Source of the DNA: a virus
Length of the DNA: 39,330 bases
Reading direction: 5' to 3' (one strand)
Virus record (IMG/VR): IMGVR_UViG_3300022750_000025
Location: 1 to 39,330 of that record
Shown here: in pieces, positions 28,931 through 38,394 of the stretch
Position numbering within the stretch: the first letter of the stretch is position 1
Layout of the letters: every line of letters begins with the position of its first letter
Translations under genes and position numbers: made by a program
The notes under the pieces: generated by a model
What the model saw: the letters and a program-made list of their open reading frames with translations, nothing else
The model's database searches: none
Told to the model about the DNA's origin: nothing

Positions 28931-31900
28931 TGGCAAATAATGTTGTAAGACAGCTCTCCATCTTTATAAACGATAAAGAAGTAGTAAACTCATTATCGGG
29001 CATTGGCCGCGCCCTGAGTGTTACAAATAAAGAGATCAGAAATCTTGATGCTACGTCAGAAACTTTTAATGAGGATCTTGCCAGGCTTAAGAAACAAAGC
29101 GAAGAGTTGCAAAAGGCCCAGGCCGGCCTTAAACAAGAATTGTACGGCACAACTAAAGCCCTGGAGGTTTCTACTAACAGCCTTGAAGGTGTAGAGCAGC
29201 GCATGAAAGAAGTTGCAAAGGAGTTGCGCCTGTTAGATTCTAATACGGAAGACTATCAGGATAACCTTGCTGCCTTAAAAAATGAGTATTCCGATTTAGA
29301 GAAATTCCAGAAAGCCTATGCGCAGGATATTTCGTTAACCACACAGGCAACAAAAGAAAGTGCCACCGGCCTCGACCGGGTTAAAGAACGCATGCAGGAA
29401 GTTAGTAAAGAACTTAATACACTCGATACATCCTCCGAAGATTACCGTGAGCGCCTTGAGAAACTTGGTAACGAATATAAAGATCTCGAAAAAGAGCAAA
29501 AACACTATCAGCAGGAAATCAAGGCTGCAACTTCCGTGCAGGAAAAACAAGTTAACTCACTTGCCCACGTAGAGAAGCAAATACAAGAGGTAGGCAATGA
29601 AATGCGTAACCTCGACCGCGACTCGGCCAATTACCGTGAGGAAATAAAACGGCTTAAAACTGAAGAGGCAAAGCTTACACAGCAACATGCTAAAATGAAT
29701 CAGGAAATTCATGGCTCAGTTAGTATTTTCGCAAGCCTTAAAAGCGCAATTGGCCCAGTTGGCTCAAGTATACTCGCCGCATTCAGTGTAGCAGGAATAG
29801 TAAGCAAATTTACCGATGGTATTGCCGATGCCTGGCATACCGTAGTAACTTTTAATCAAAAGCAGGCCGATCTTGCTGCGGTTCTGGGCAAAAGCCAATC
29901 AGGCATCCGTAACCTTACAGCCGATGCCATTAAATTCGGCTCCAGTACTGCCTACAGCGCCACAGAGGTTTCAGAACTACAGACAGAGCTTGCGCGCCTT
30001 GGTAAGACCGAACCTGAAATACGAAAGATGACCCTTGCCATCCTAAACAGTGCAACCGCGCTGGAGAGCGGCCTTGGAGAGGCAGCACAACTTGTAGGTG
30101 GCCAGCTTAACTCCTTTCAGGAAGATGCAAGCCAGGCACAAAAGTATGCCGATATCATGGCCAACTCTGTAAATATTTCGGCTACAAGTTTCGAAAGCCT
30201 GTCTACTGCGTTGCCTAAAGTTTCGGCTGTGGCTTTTCAAAGCGATGTATCATTCGAAAAATTGAATGCTACACTTGGAACTTTAGCCGATCAGAATATT
30301 GCCGCCGAAACAGCCGGTACCGGCTTCAGGAATATTTTGCTTACCAGTGCAGAGGCAGGCGTGCCTTACGAAGAGTTGCTGCAGCAAATTAAAGGCAGTA
30401 CTAACCAGCTTAGCACGGCTACCGGTTTATTTGGTAAAGAAAACGCAACCGTTGCCGTTATCCTGGCTAACAGCACAGAGAAAGTAAATGCTAATACTAA
30501 AGCCTTGGAAAACTCAGGTGGCGCAGCCGAAAAACTGGCAAAAGAAAAATTGAACTCTTTGCAGGGATCACTTTCTAATCTTTCCGGTGCCTGGGAGGGT
30601 TTCCTGTTAACAATAGAAAAAGGCGACGGTGCACTGGCAAAATTTGCCCGCAGGACAATTGATGCCGGTACGGCCTTGCTTTCACTGTTAACGCCTACAA
30701 AACAATTATCAGATGAACTTCGTACAGAGCAGCTTGAACTAAATAAACTGGTTTCAAAAATCACATCTTCCAATGTATCGAATCAGGAGCGTAAACAATT
30801 GCTTATCCAGTTAAAGCAGGAATACCCTGATTTTATAAAGAACATTGACATAGAGACCGTGTCAAACAAAGAGTTAAATAGTTCTTTATCTAAAGTAAAC
30901 AATGAGTATGTAAAACGTATAGCCTTACAAAAACAGCAGGAAAAAGTAGATGCCAAAGCCGGAGACAAAGGCTATGCGTTGCAAAGGGAGCTTGAAGCCC
31001 GCGAGAAATTATTTGATATACTAAATAGGATAAAGGCAGAAAGTAACCTTGAGGTTAATATAGACTATTCCAAAATTATAGAATCAGCCCAAAAGCTTAA
31101 AGCCGAACTTAAGGCAAAAGGTTTAAATGGTGTATTAGGTGGTGATTTTAGGGACATCGATTTTTTTTCCGGACAAATAAAAATATTTGAAGTTGCATCA
31201 AAAGCCTATCAAAAATCAATTGATGAAGAGACTGTTAAATTAAACAGGATGGCGGGTGTTTTAGGAGTTGTAACTGAAGCACAAAAAACAGCTACCGAAG
31301 AAACTAAGGAAGCTACTAAAGCAGTCGTGGACAAATCTGAAGTTGAAAACGCCATATTAGAAAAACAAATTAAAGACCTTACTTATTTAAAAAACCGCCG
31401 TGAGGCCGCCGGTAAAGATACTTATAATGCACAGGCACAAATTTTCAGGCTACAACAAAAGCTTTATAAAGATGATAAAGATAAATATGAGGAAGCCACC
31501 GTTGGGCTTATAAAGCTGGATAAGGATAAAAACGACAAAATTGCCGAAGCCAGCGAAAAAGCCAGGAAAGATGAGGCAGATAGATATAAAAAGTTTTTAG
31601 AGGAACAAATCAAAATTGCCAAAGCAAACCTTGATTTATATATAGCCAACAATCAATCCCCAATTAAAGACGGTACGCTCCTCACCCAAAAAATACTTGA
31701 TGAGGAAGCCAAAAGGCTTGAGGGCATTAAGCAGGCCAAATTGCAGGAGTTAATGGTCGAGAAAGGCACTAACGAGGCCGTCATCGCACTTAAACAATCG
31801 CAGGGTATTGATTTAAACGCTCAGGATGTAGAATATTTAACAGCTAAGCAAAACCTTGAGTTAGAAAATCTAAAGGCTACCGACGCGCTTAAAAAAGAAT

Positions 31901-32781
31901 ATGCAGACCAGCAAAAACAATTAGCCTTAGAACAGGCTGAAATTGATTATGAGCTTTCTATTGCCAATGCAGATAGCCTTGAAGAAGAAGAAAGGCTAAG
32001 GCGTGAAAAGTCGTATAAGGATGAAAAAGACCGTTACAAAAAGCTATTAGACGAAAAAAAGATAACAGCACAGCAATTTAGCCAGTTTGTAGACAGGCTT
32101 GATAAAGACCAAAAGGCAGCCGAACGTGCCCGGGAACTGCAACGAGTAGGCGAAAATCTTGGGGCCCTAAATAGCCTGGCAGGAGCAGTAGGTGGTTTGT
32201 TTGGCCAGAGTAAAGAGTTAGCCATAGCGCAGGCAGGTATTAATGGTGCTTTGGCCATCACGTCGATACTGGCTCAATATCCTAAATTCGACGGTGGTTT
32301 TGCCATGTATGCAGCAATAGCAGCCTCCGTTTTAACGACTGCGAAATCGTTAAAAGACATACAAAAGCAAAAAGCCCCAAAGGCTGCCAAATTTTTCGAT
32401 GGTGGTTTTACCGGCGATCAGGCGCTGTACAACGATAAATATGGCAAAGTAACCCAGGTTAATGAATACCACGCTAACGAATGGGTAATGCCTAATGTAA
32501 TGCTGCGCCAGCCCCGCTATGCCAATGTAGCCGGGTGGCTCGAGGCCGAAAGGAAACAACCGGGCTCCGGAGGTGCGCTCACAACCGACAGCCCCTCATC
32601 CACAGGCGGTGGGGCTGAAGCGACCGCGATGCTTATAGATGTAGTTGCCCAGCTCACTGCCACCCTGCAGGGCGGTATTAAAGCCACCACAGTGGTAGGG
32701 TACGAGACGGTAAGAGACATCAATAAGATGAATAATGAAATTAGCGCATCAGGGGCAAACGGCACCCTAAACAAGTCCTAA
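28930..32781 (+). CDS. tail tape measure protein (1283 aa)
   Basis: The length ruler of the tail tube. The N-terminal 270 residues contain four copies of a repeat of about 65 residues (each with a K-E-x-x-x-L-D pattern, then a Y/F-x-x-x-L-x-x-L-K motif). This is followed by a hydrophobic helix (about 280-300, GPVGSSILAAFSVAGIV) and a TP901-type tape-measure core near 315-440 (KFGSSTAYSATEVSELQTEL and TAGTGFRNILLTSAEAG). Further coiled coils and a second hydrophobic region near 1110-1140 (AGAVGGLFG, ALAITSILAQYP) follow. At roughly 0.15 nm per residue it suggests a long flexible tail. Confidence 0.9.
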   Translation: MANNVVRQLSIFINDKEVVNSLSGIGRALSVTNKEIRNLDATSETFNEDLARLKKQSEELQKAQAGLKQELYGTTKALEVSTNSLEGVEQRMKEVAKELRLLDSNTEDYQDNLAALKNEYSDLEKFQKAYAQDISLTTQATKESATGLDRVKERMQEVSKELNTLDTSSEDYRERLEKLGNEYKDLEKEQKHYQQEIKAATSVQEKQVNSLAHVEKQIQEVGNEMRNLDRDSANYREEIKRLKTEEAKLTQQHAKMNQEIHGSVSIFASLKSAIGPVGSSILAAFSVAGIVSKFTDGIADAWHTVVTFNQKQADLAAVLGKSQSGIRNLTADAIKFGSSTAYSATEVSELQTELARLGKTEPEIRKMTLAILNSATALESGLGEAAQLVGGQLNSFQEDASQAQKYADIMANSVNISATSFESLSTALPKVSAVAFQSDVSFEKLNATLGTLADQNIAAETAGTGFRNILLTSAEAGVPYEELLQQIKGSTNQLSTATGLFGKENATVAVILANSTEKVNANTKALENSGGAAEKLAKEKLNSLQGSLSNLSGAWEGFLLTIEKGDGALAKFARRTIDAGTALLSLLTPTKQLSDELRTEQLELNKLVSKITSSNVSNQERKQLLIQLKQEYPDFIKNIDIETVSNKELNSSLSKVNNEYVKRIALQKQQEKVDAKAGDKGYALQRELEAREKLFDILNRIKAESNLEVNIDYSKIIESAQKLKAELKAKGLNGVLGGDFRDIDFFSGQIKIFEVASKAYQKSIDEETVKLNRMAGVLGVVTEAQKTATEETKEATKAVVDKSEVENAILEKQIKDLTYLKNRREAAGKDTYNAQAQIFRLQQKLYKDDKDKYEEATVGLIKLDKDKNDKIAEASEKARKDEADRYKKFLEEQIKIAKANLDLYIANNQSPIKDGTLLTQKILDEEAKRLEGIKQAKLQELMVEKGTNEAVIALKQSQGIDLNAQDVEYLTAKQNLELENLKATDALKKEYADQQKQLALEQAEIDYELSIANADSLEEEERLRREKSYKDEKDRYKKLLDEKKITAQQFSQFVDRLDKDQKAAERARELQRVGENLGALNSLAGAVGGLFGQSKELAIAQAGINGALAITSILAQYPKFDGGFAMYAAIAASVLTTAKSLKDIQKQKAPKAAKFFDGGFTGDQALYNDKYGKVTQVNEYHANEWVMPNVMLRQPRYANVAGWLEAERKQPGSGGALTTDSPSSTGGGAEATAMLIDVVAQLTATLQGGIKATTVVGYETVRDINKMNNEISASGANGTLNKS

Positions 32782-32816
32782 CCAACAACCACCAACTAAC
32801 AATTATCAACTAAAGA

Positions 32817-34163
32817 ATGATACAAGCAATCTCTACACCCGGCAGCGGGGCATTTATGCTGGATGCCAATAACACCGTTATTGCCGTACAAAGCACTAAC
32901 GGCGAGGGCTTTTATTACCGCGCCCAAATATATGTTAACGGGTTTCCTTATGATACCCAGGGCTGGAGCCGCACCACGGCCGATATTGCCCGTAAGGACA
33001 TGAAAGATTTTTACAAGGCTTATTTTACACCGGTTTTCAATCCTGTTTTTACAAACATGCTGCAGGAGCAATCGCACCTGCTGCGCCAGGTAGCTATTTA
33101 TGTAGAAGAGTACCGTATTAGCACCGGCGAATTAATAGACACCCTCTCCCTGCCGCACTATGTAATAATGCATAACATAAAGCCCGTAGAGTTTACAGAG
33201 TATATGGGCACCCAGTTTCTGGGCATGGACACTCATAATATGCTTATACCGCCCACCGGTAAAATTGCATTCCCGTTTTATGCCTGGGCAGATAGTGATT
33301 ATTGCAGGGTAACCCTGGCTACAAATACCGGCACCATTATAGACGAGCAGGAAGTCCTGGTAAAAGGCAAAAAGGTATATTTATACCAGTTTGACCTTGC
33401 CGGTGCCGGTTTATCCTACAGCGCCCTTTACGTAACCGCGACCGTGCAGCTTGGCGACCGCGACCCCATTACATTAACGTATCGCCTTAACCAGTTGCCG
33501 GCATACCCCTGCAACGAAATTGCCTTTATGAATAATTTTGGCTTTTACATATATGCTTACCCGGCCGGCGAAATGGTAGTGCAAAATGCATTTACCCCGG
33601 CAACATATAATACTGCAGATGGGAGTGAGCGTGTGTACGAAATTCCGGAAGAGGCTACTTATACTATTAATAGCGGCTCGCTGCGCCATAATGAGAAGGC
33701 TATAGTAAATATGATAGCAAACAGCCATGATGTGCGCCTGCGCAATGGCAATAAATGGCTTAACCTGGTAACGGCCGTAAAGAAGCAGCTTGAATTTAAA
33801 AGCAGGCAAAACCAGTACGATGAGAGCATGGTTTTTACAGTGCGAAAGGGTACAAATATTGCTAATACTGGGCTGATATACGCCGAAGGCCTGCCTGATA
33901 TCCAAATTACAGATCATACTGTAGATGGGCATACTGTTGTAATGACGGTGGTGTTTAACAATGGCTTTAACCCGGCTTCAGGCGATGTGCAGTTGCAATT
34001 TAAGACACCACAGGCTACAACTTGGATCCTATTCGAACTTTCGACTGTAATAACAGGGCCGGTTACATTTCGCACCAACCAGCGCGGGTCATTACTATTG
34101 CGATTCAGGGAACGCAATAATAACGATAATGTATCTAACCAGATAAATGTATTTTTAACCTAA
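32817..34163 (+). CDS. putative distal tail / minor tail protein (448 aa)
   Basis: Beta-rich with many aromatic residues (FYYRAQIYVNGFPYDTQGWS), no repeats. It follows the tape measure and precedes the 639-aa gene, its stop sharing a base with the next start. In siphophages this place holds the distal tail protein and the hub. The C-terminal part (TVDGHTVVMTVVFNNGFNPA) resembles an immunoglobulin-like module. Role assigned from synteny. Confidence 0.6.
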   Translation: MIQAISTPGSGAFMLDANNTVIAVQSTNGEGFYYRAQIYVNGFPYDTQGWSRTTADIARKDMKDFYKAYFTPVFNPVFTNMLQEQSHLLRQVAIYVEEYRISTGELIDTLSLPHYVIMHNIKPVEFTEYMGTQFLGMDTHNMLIPPTGKIAFPFYAWADSDYCRVTLATNTGTIIDEQEVLVKGKKVYLYQFDLAGAGLSYSALYVTATVQLGDRDPITLTYRLNQLPAYPCNEIAFMNNFGFYIYAYPAGEMVVQNAFTPATYNTADGSERVYEIPEEATYTINSGSLRHNEKAIVNMIANSHDVRLRNGNKWLNLVTAVKKQLEFKSRQNQYDESMVFTVRKGTNIANTGLIYAEGLPDIQITDHTVDGHTVVMTVVFNNGFNPASGDVQLQFKTPQATTWILFELSTVITGPVTFRTNQRGSLLLRFRERNNNDNVSNQINVFLT

Positions 34164-36082
34164 TGGGAGTATTAAAAATTTTTGCCAACGGCATAGAGCT
34201 CGACTACGTTAACGAGACCCTCACCCTTAAAAAAGAGAACAATGCTTTTATACAGGATTTTAAGGTTGCCCATTCGTCGTTTCCTTTCCTCATCATAGAA
34301 AATGCCAATACCAGGCAGGCCCTGGGCACCCGCGACATAACCTCTGTACTTAAAGCTAAGGTGGTGCCGGTCGTGGTTCTTGATATGGGAGAGCGTTTTA
34401 CCGGCGAGCTCACTATACTGGCATACGTGAGCGGCCACCGCAAATGCGATGTAAAGTATGGTAGCGAGGTGCTTACTATATTAGATAAGCCCCTTAGCGA
34501 AATACTCCCGGTACTTTCTATAATACCCGGAGAAACCAATCCGGTTGAGTTCCAGGAGGAATTTCCTTTAGTAGTCGATGGCTATAACAGATGGCCGGAT
34601 TTTGTAAACGGGTACCGGGGAAAAATTTTTCCGGAGGTAGATTTTGCATTCCCTAAAATGCTGTGGGAAAATAAATATGGAGAAACACTGGAGCAGGGCG
34701 ACGAATGGTATAGCTACGGCAAATATGTAAATAACTATGGGGGGCTGTATGCATCGTTTATAGGCAACATTTATAGCGAAGTACCCAATGAAATCAATGT
34801 ATACAATAGCAACGTAGCAGCCCCACAGCTATTTTTGTTAGGCATGTTCAGGCTTGCCTTTGCTTCAATAGGTTATACTATTGCAGGTAATTTTGTGGAG
34901 AGCGATTTTGCCCGGCGCTTGTTGTTGTGGTCTGTCAAGGATAATCTTTGCGCGGTGCCACTGGCACCGGCACCGTATACTATACTCTATTCTAATATGG
35001 CAAGTGTACCAATGGACTCTCCGGGTTTTGTAAAACGCCGGTATCTATTTATTCCGGATGCCGAAGGTGATTATACGTTTGATTATTCTATTAACGAGGG
35101 GTTGAGGCCGCCAAGCCAAAGGCAGCTGCCTACATCAAGATTGTCGTGGGGAGAGGGTGCAGATTCTAACAACAGCGACACCGATGTGTATCAAAATTAT
35201 AACGATCCTAACCGTTTATATTTTCAGGGAACATTTACCATAAATGTAGCTGCAGGGCAGGTAGGGGCCACATTTAATATTACTTACTTGCTTTGGCCAA
35301 ATGCAGAGGGTAGTGCTCCGGTTTCTTTTCAGATTGTAAAAAAGCGTGATCCAAAAATATTTCAGATGATGCACCCTACAATCAAAATCGGCCGTTATGC
35401 GCCCGACTGGAATCTGGCAACCGCCTTAAACGAAGCCAAAAAGCTTTTTAACCTGAATATTATATTTAACGACCGGGCAAGAATAGTAAACTTTGATTAT
35501 GCCCAGGACCTCTTGGTATCCGGGCAAATAATGGATGCCGGTAAATCATTGGCAATATCAGAATATACACCGCCTGCTTTTACGGGCCTGGTCTTAAAAT
35601 ATGCTAATGACCAGGATGGTAATTTATACATTGACCGCACCGGTGTTAGAAGCTATTTTGGTGAGTATAAAGATAATGAAAATATTGAAACTATAGAAAG
35701 TAAATTTAAATTAATTGACCGTTTTCAGGGCGTAGTAAGCTTAGAAACTACTTCGCAAAAGGAAGGCACCGGCCTCATGATCTTTAACCCGGGCGATGGT
35801 ACTGCACCGGGCCTTATTGAGCAATTTGAAGGGCTATCTCTTGATTTAAGCGGTGTAACAGGTATTTACGAAAATTACTTTAGAACGTTTCTGCAATTTC
35901 GCCTTTACGGCTCCCAGTTACAAATGGAGGGGCCATTTACAGAGCACCAGCTGCAGCGCATGGATAAGCTGCAAAAAATTGCTATAGATAACCAGGCTTA
36001 TGTAATCCTGAGCACCGAGTTTAAGCCTACACCCCAGGGCAACTATTTTGTTACCCTGGAGCTGCAAACCATTACTTTTTAG
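34163..36082 (+). CDS. putative tail hub / tail-associated structural protein (639 aa)
   Basis: A long mixed alpha/beta protein. The N-terminal 120 residues (VLKIFANGIELDYVNETLTL, AKVVPVVVLDMGERFTGELT) look like the compact domain of a hub or baseplate protein, and the rest is beta-rich with many Tyr and Phe residues. It is the last gene of the rightward tail operon and overlaps the oppositely oriented integrase gene by 11 bp, so late transcription would run into the integrase antisense. Confidence 0.6.
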   Translation: MGVLKIFANGIELDYVNETLTLKKENNAFIQDFKVAHSSFPFLIIENANTRQALGTRDITSVLKAKVVPVVVLDMGERFTGELTILAYVSGHRKCDVKYGSEVLTILDKPLSEILPVLSIIPGETNPVEFQEEFPLVVDGYNRWPDFVNGYRGKIFPEVDFAFPKMLWENKYGETLEQGDEWYSYGKYVNNYGGLYASFIGNIYSEVPNEINVYNSNVAAPQLFLLGMFRLAFASIGYTIAGNFVESDFARRLLLWSVKDNLCAVPLAPAPYTILYSNMASVPMDSPGFVKRRYLFIPDAEGDYTFDYSINEGLRPPSQRQLPTSRLSWGEGADSNNSDTDVYQNYNDPNRLYFQGTFTINVAAGQVGATFNITYLLWPNAEGSAPVSFQIVKKRDPKIFQMMHPTIKIGRYAPDWNLATALNEAKKLFNLNIIFNDRARIVNFDYAQDLLVSGQIMDAGKSLAISEYTPPAFTGLVLKYANDQDGNLYIDRTGVRSYFGEYKDNENIETIESKFKLIDRFQGVVSLETTSQKEGTGLMIFNPGDGTAPGLIEQFEGLSLDLSGVTGIYENYFRTFLQFRLYGSQLQMEGPFTEHQLQRMDKLQKIAIDNQAYVILSTEFKPTPQGNYFVTLELQTITF

Positions 36083-37400
36083 AATAGCTTTCCATAAGCT
36101 TTGCCAGGGCCGCAGCAAATTCCGCCTCTTTATCTGCCGGAACCTGCGCCCCTATGGTCTTAAAATGTCTATCCTTAACGCTTGGTGCAAATTCGTTGGT
36201 CATACTACGCACATTGTTCATTTCCCTTTGGGAGTGGTCAATATCATAATGTTTTTTTACCATTGTATCGGTAGTATGTCCGGCTGCTTTTGCAGCGCTC
36301 TTACTGTCTGTACGTTCTACTATTTCGGTAAGGTTGCCGTGTTTAATGCTATAAAAATCGGCTTCAATACCAAATTTATCTTTAACGTGCATCTGCCATC
36401 GCCTGGTTATCTGGTCGCGGCGTATAACCCTGTCTCCGGGTATCAGGCCCTCACTAAACAGGTAGTCGCCTTTTTTTGCCCCTATCAAGGCCTTTTCCCA
36501 AAATCTTACCGCTATCTGCTTAATAGGCAGCTCTACTCGTTTTATAACACCGCCTTTTTTTACCACTACCGTTAGAGTAAGAGAAAACAGATCTACATCC
36601 TCATATTTTGCCTTGAGTAATTCTATTACCCTGGCACCGCTGTGGTGGAACAGGTTTGTAAAAACCCAAAAGCTCACAAAATTCATTTTTAAATGCCGGT
36701 CTACCTTACGGCGTTCCTGTAGCGTCATGACCACACGCTTATCCTGGAGCGTTTTTTTCTTTTTAAATCCGTCCATTGGGTTTGCGGTTAGCAAACCATT
36801 AGATTTTAAAAGTGTAAATAGGGGAGAAAGGTATACAGCATGTTTATTATAGGCCTTATCTGTAAATGTTTCATCGGTCTTTTGCCGGTGGTCAAAAATT
36901 TGCTTCAGGTGTATGCCTATAAAGTCGCCTATAGGCAGGCCATCGTAATGCAGTGCTTCTGCAGAACATTTAAATTTGGAAAGTACAGATGTTACCGTTT
37001 TTAGATGGTCACCCTCATAACCTATGGTGGATAGCGCCAGGTCTAAAGCTTTAAACAAAGGCGTTGCCCGGTTATAGACCTGCGGTCCATGATCATCAGC
37101 CTTCGGCGGCGGCGTCATAAAAGTTTTAGTTATAGGATTGTATCCCTCTTTTAGCATTGCCGGCATTTCCTCAAGCATAAATGCAACAGCGGCCTTGCGC
37201 TTTAGTAAAGTTTCATTGCCTTTGTTAAGTTTGCGGCGGTAAGAGAACCCATTAGGGTATTGATCGGCATATTTGGGATCAAAGAAAGTACACTCTACGT
37301 ACCAGTACTTCTTAAGTGAAGCTTTGGCCGTCGTTTCTTTCCAGTTTTTTGGGGACGCCCACGTTTCCGTAAACGAGCATCCAAAGTAAGTTTCAGTCAT
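36072..37400 (-). CDS. int: tyrosine-recombinase integrase (442 aa)
   Basis: It recombines attP with the host attB. The catalytic set is visible: R257 (HSGARVIELLK), K281/K282 (VVVKKGG), K353-H354 in the YSIKH box (the Arg of the usual H-x-x-R is replaced by Lys, as in many Bacteroidota integrases), H375 (GHTTDTM) and the nucleophile Y385 (KKHYDID). The N-terminal half (1-180) would hold the arm-binding and core-binding domains. It starts just beside the attP region and faces away from it, like many temperate-phage integrases, and its arm-site repeats are in its own upstream region. Confidence 0.9.
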   Translation of the reverse strand: MTETYFGCSFTETWASPKNWKETTAKASLKKYWYVECTFFDPKYADQYPNGFSYRRKLNKGNETLLKRKAAVAFMLEEMPAMLKEGYNPITKTFMTPPPKADDHGPQVYNRATPLFKALDLALSTIGYEGDHLKTVTSVLSKFKCSAEALHYDGLPIGDFIGIHLKQIFDHRQKTDETFTDKAYNKHAVYLSPLFTLLKSNGLLTANPMDGFKKKKTLQDKRVVMTLQERRKVDRHLKMNFVSFWVFTNLFHHSGARVIELLKAKYEDVDLFSLTLTVVVKKGGVIKRVELPIKQIAVRFWEKALIGAKKGDYLFSEGLIPGDRVIRRDQITRRWQMHVKDKFGIEADFYSIKHGNLTEIVERTDSKSAAKAAGHTTDTMVKKHYDIDHSQREMNNVRSMTNEFAPSVKDRHFKTIGAQVPADKEAEFAAALAKLMESYSKK

Positions 37401-37425
37401 AACAGTGAGTTTTTTGCTACAGGTT

Positions 37426-37448
37426 TACCATGACGGTTACCATGACGT
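37426..37448 (+). repeat. integrase arm-site candidates, two tandem TACCATGACG repeats
   Basis: TACCATGACGG at 37426-37436 and TACCATGACG at 37438-37447 are 12 nt apart (start to start), upstream of the integrase gene. A third copy lies on the far side of the tRNA fragment (37670-37680). The layout fits arm-type binding sites. Confidence 0.6.
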
Positions 37449-37480
37449 TATCAAAAAACTACACATCTCAAAAGTGGTCT

Positions 37481-37515
37481 AAAAAAAGCAAAACCCCTGT
37501 GGGAGCAGGGGTTTG
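37481..37515 (-). terminator. intrinsic terminator beside the attachment site
   Basis: AAACCCCTG (37491-37499) pairs with CAGGGGTTT (37506-37514), followed on the minus strand by TTTTGC and a T run. After integration it would end transcription of the restored tRNA-Met gene. Confidence 0.7.
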
Positions 37516-37520
37516 CCGTT

Positions 37521-37567
37521 GTAGCGAAGACGGGAGTTGAACCCGTGACCTCAGGGTTATGAATCCT
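37521..37567 (-). other. attP core: 3' half of a tRNA-Met gene (47 bp)
   Basis: On the minus strand this reads as the anticodon loop TTCATAA (anticodon CAT), the 3' anticodon stem, variable loop GAGGTC, T-arm ACGGG-TTCAACT-CCCGT and acceptor CTTCGCT plus A. The 5' half of the tRNA is missing: upstream (37568 and beyond) is unrelated phage DNA. This is the typical phage copy of a tRNA 3' end used as the crossover site. After integration the host tRNA would be restored on the integrase side. Confidence 0.8.
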
Positions 37568-37620
37568 TTCGCCGTAACCCCACTGTTATAACTTAGTATT
37601 GATAATCAGGTAATTACATG

Positions 37621-37638
37621 TTTTGCAAACCTGCAAAA
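37621..37638. other. palindrome near attP (TTTTGCA-N4-TGCAAAA)
   Basis: A perfect 7-bp inverted repeat with a 4-nt centre in the interval between the attP core and the third arm-site copy. It is a candidate site for a host bending protein or excisionase. Confidence 0.4.
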
Positions 37639-37669
37639 TTTATAATTATTGCATATTTTTTAATGTTCC

Positions 37670-37680
37670 TACCATGACGG
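37670..37680 (+). repeat. third integrase arm-site candidate (TACCATGACGG)
   Basis: It is identical to the copy at 37426-37436 and lies on the opposite side of the attP core, about 100 nt from it. Having arm repeats on both sides indicates an uncut attP. Confidence 0.6.
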
Positions 37681-37743
37681 CAGTAATTTTACGTGAATGC
37701 CTTATTTTATTGGGTTTTATTGGATAATAAAAACGATTTTTTT

Positions 37744-38388
37744 TTATAATTGATTTTTTACTTTTTCCTCTGTATTAATATCGTTGATACTATCGGTCGC
37801 AGCTTTTTGCTTCTCAATAGCTAAGTCATATTGCGTTTTTTTCCTTTTACGATAAAGATCCGTATATTTTAAAGTAAGTATGTCATAAGTAGAATCGCGT
37901 GCTACTATGGATATCATCCTATTACCGTCAACCCATGCATAGTCACGAATGTAATCATTTACAGTACTTATGTTAAACTCTAATGGTATGCCGTACTTTT
38001 TAGTTAGCAGATCTACTAAATAAATTGGAGCATCATAAGTTTGATCCTTTACTACTAAATCTATTTGATACAATGAATCTTTAAAATATCCTGTCCGAAA
38101 AAAAGCTTCTCTGTCTTCACCGTGGTTTTTTCCTAAAACATATACAGTGTTTCCATCTTCATCAAGTCTGAAAGTTTTGTTAGCAAGTAATTCTACTGTC
38201 TTTGCACCGGCTTGCTCCATAGTCATCCCAAAGTAATAGCCCAGCAAAATAGAATCATTCTTTTTTCCGGAGGCGAGTTCAGTCTTAATTTTAGCATCTA
38301 AAACCTCTTTTAGTGCTACATTTTTATCTGCTGTAAGACAGGATGTGAAAAGAGCGAAAAACGTTATTAGCAGCATAATTATCTTCAT
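37744..38388 (-). CDS. lipoprotein of the immunity region (214 aa)
   Basis: The signal peptide ends with a lipobox (LFTSC; Cys near residue 17) and the mature protein starts with a polar linker. The remainder is mixed alpha/beta, Lys-rich, with a long C-terminal helix. No enzyme motif was recognised. It is placed downstream of the repressor and on the same strand, so it is likely transcribed in the lysogen and gives the host a new surface or periplasmic protein (lysogenic conversion or superinfection exclusion). Confidence 0.7.
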   Translation of the reverse strand: MKIIMLLITFFALFTSCLTADKNVALKEVLDAKIKTELASGKKNDSILLGYYFGMTMEQAGAKTVELLANKTFRLDEDGNTVYVLGKNHGEDREAFFRTGYFKDSLYQIDLVVKDQTYDAPIYLVDLLTKKYGIPLEFNISTVNDYIRDYAWVDGNRMISIVARDSTYDILTLKYTDLYRKRKKTQYDLAIEKQKAATDSINDINTEEKVKNQL

Positions 38389-38394
38389 ATCATC

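Noticed and set aside
32782-32816. AAC-rich repeats (CAACTAACAA) before the gene at 32817 and near 28298
   Set aside because: Low-complexity A/C-rich leaders are common before Bacteroidota genes; no structure or consistent spacing suggests regulation.
37568-37600. Complete tRNA-Met gene on the minus strand
   Set aside because: Upstream of the anticodon loop the sequence does not form a D-arm or the 5' acceptor strand (expected AGCGAAG), so only the 3' part exists.
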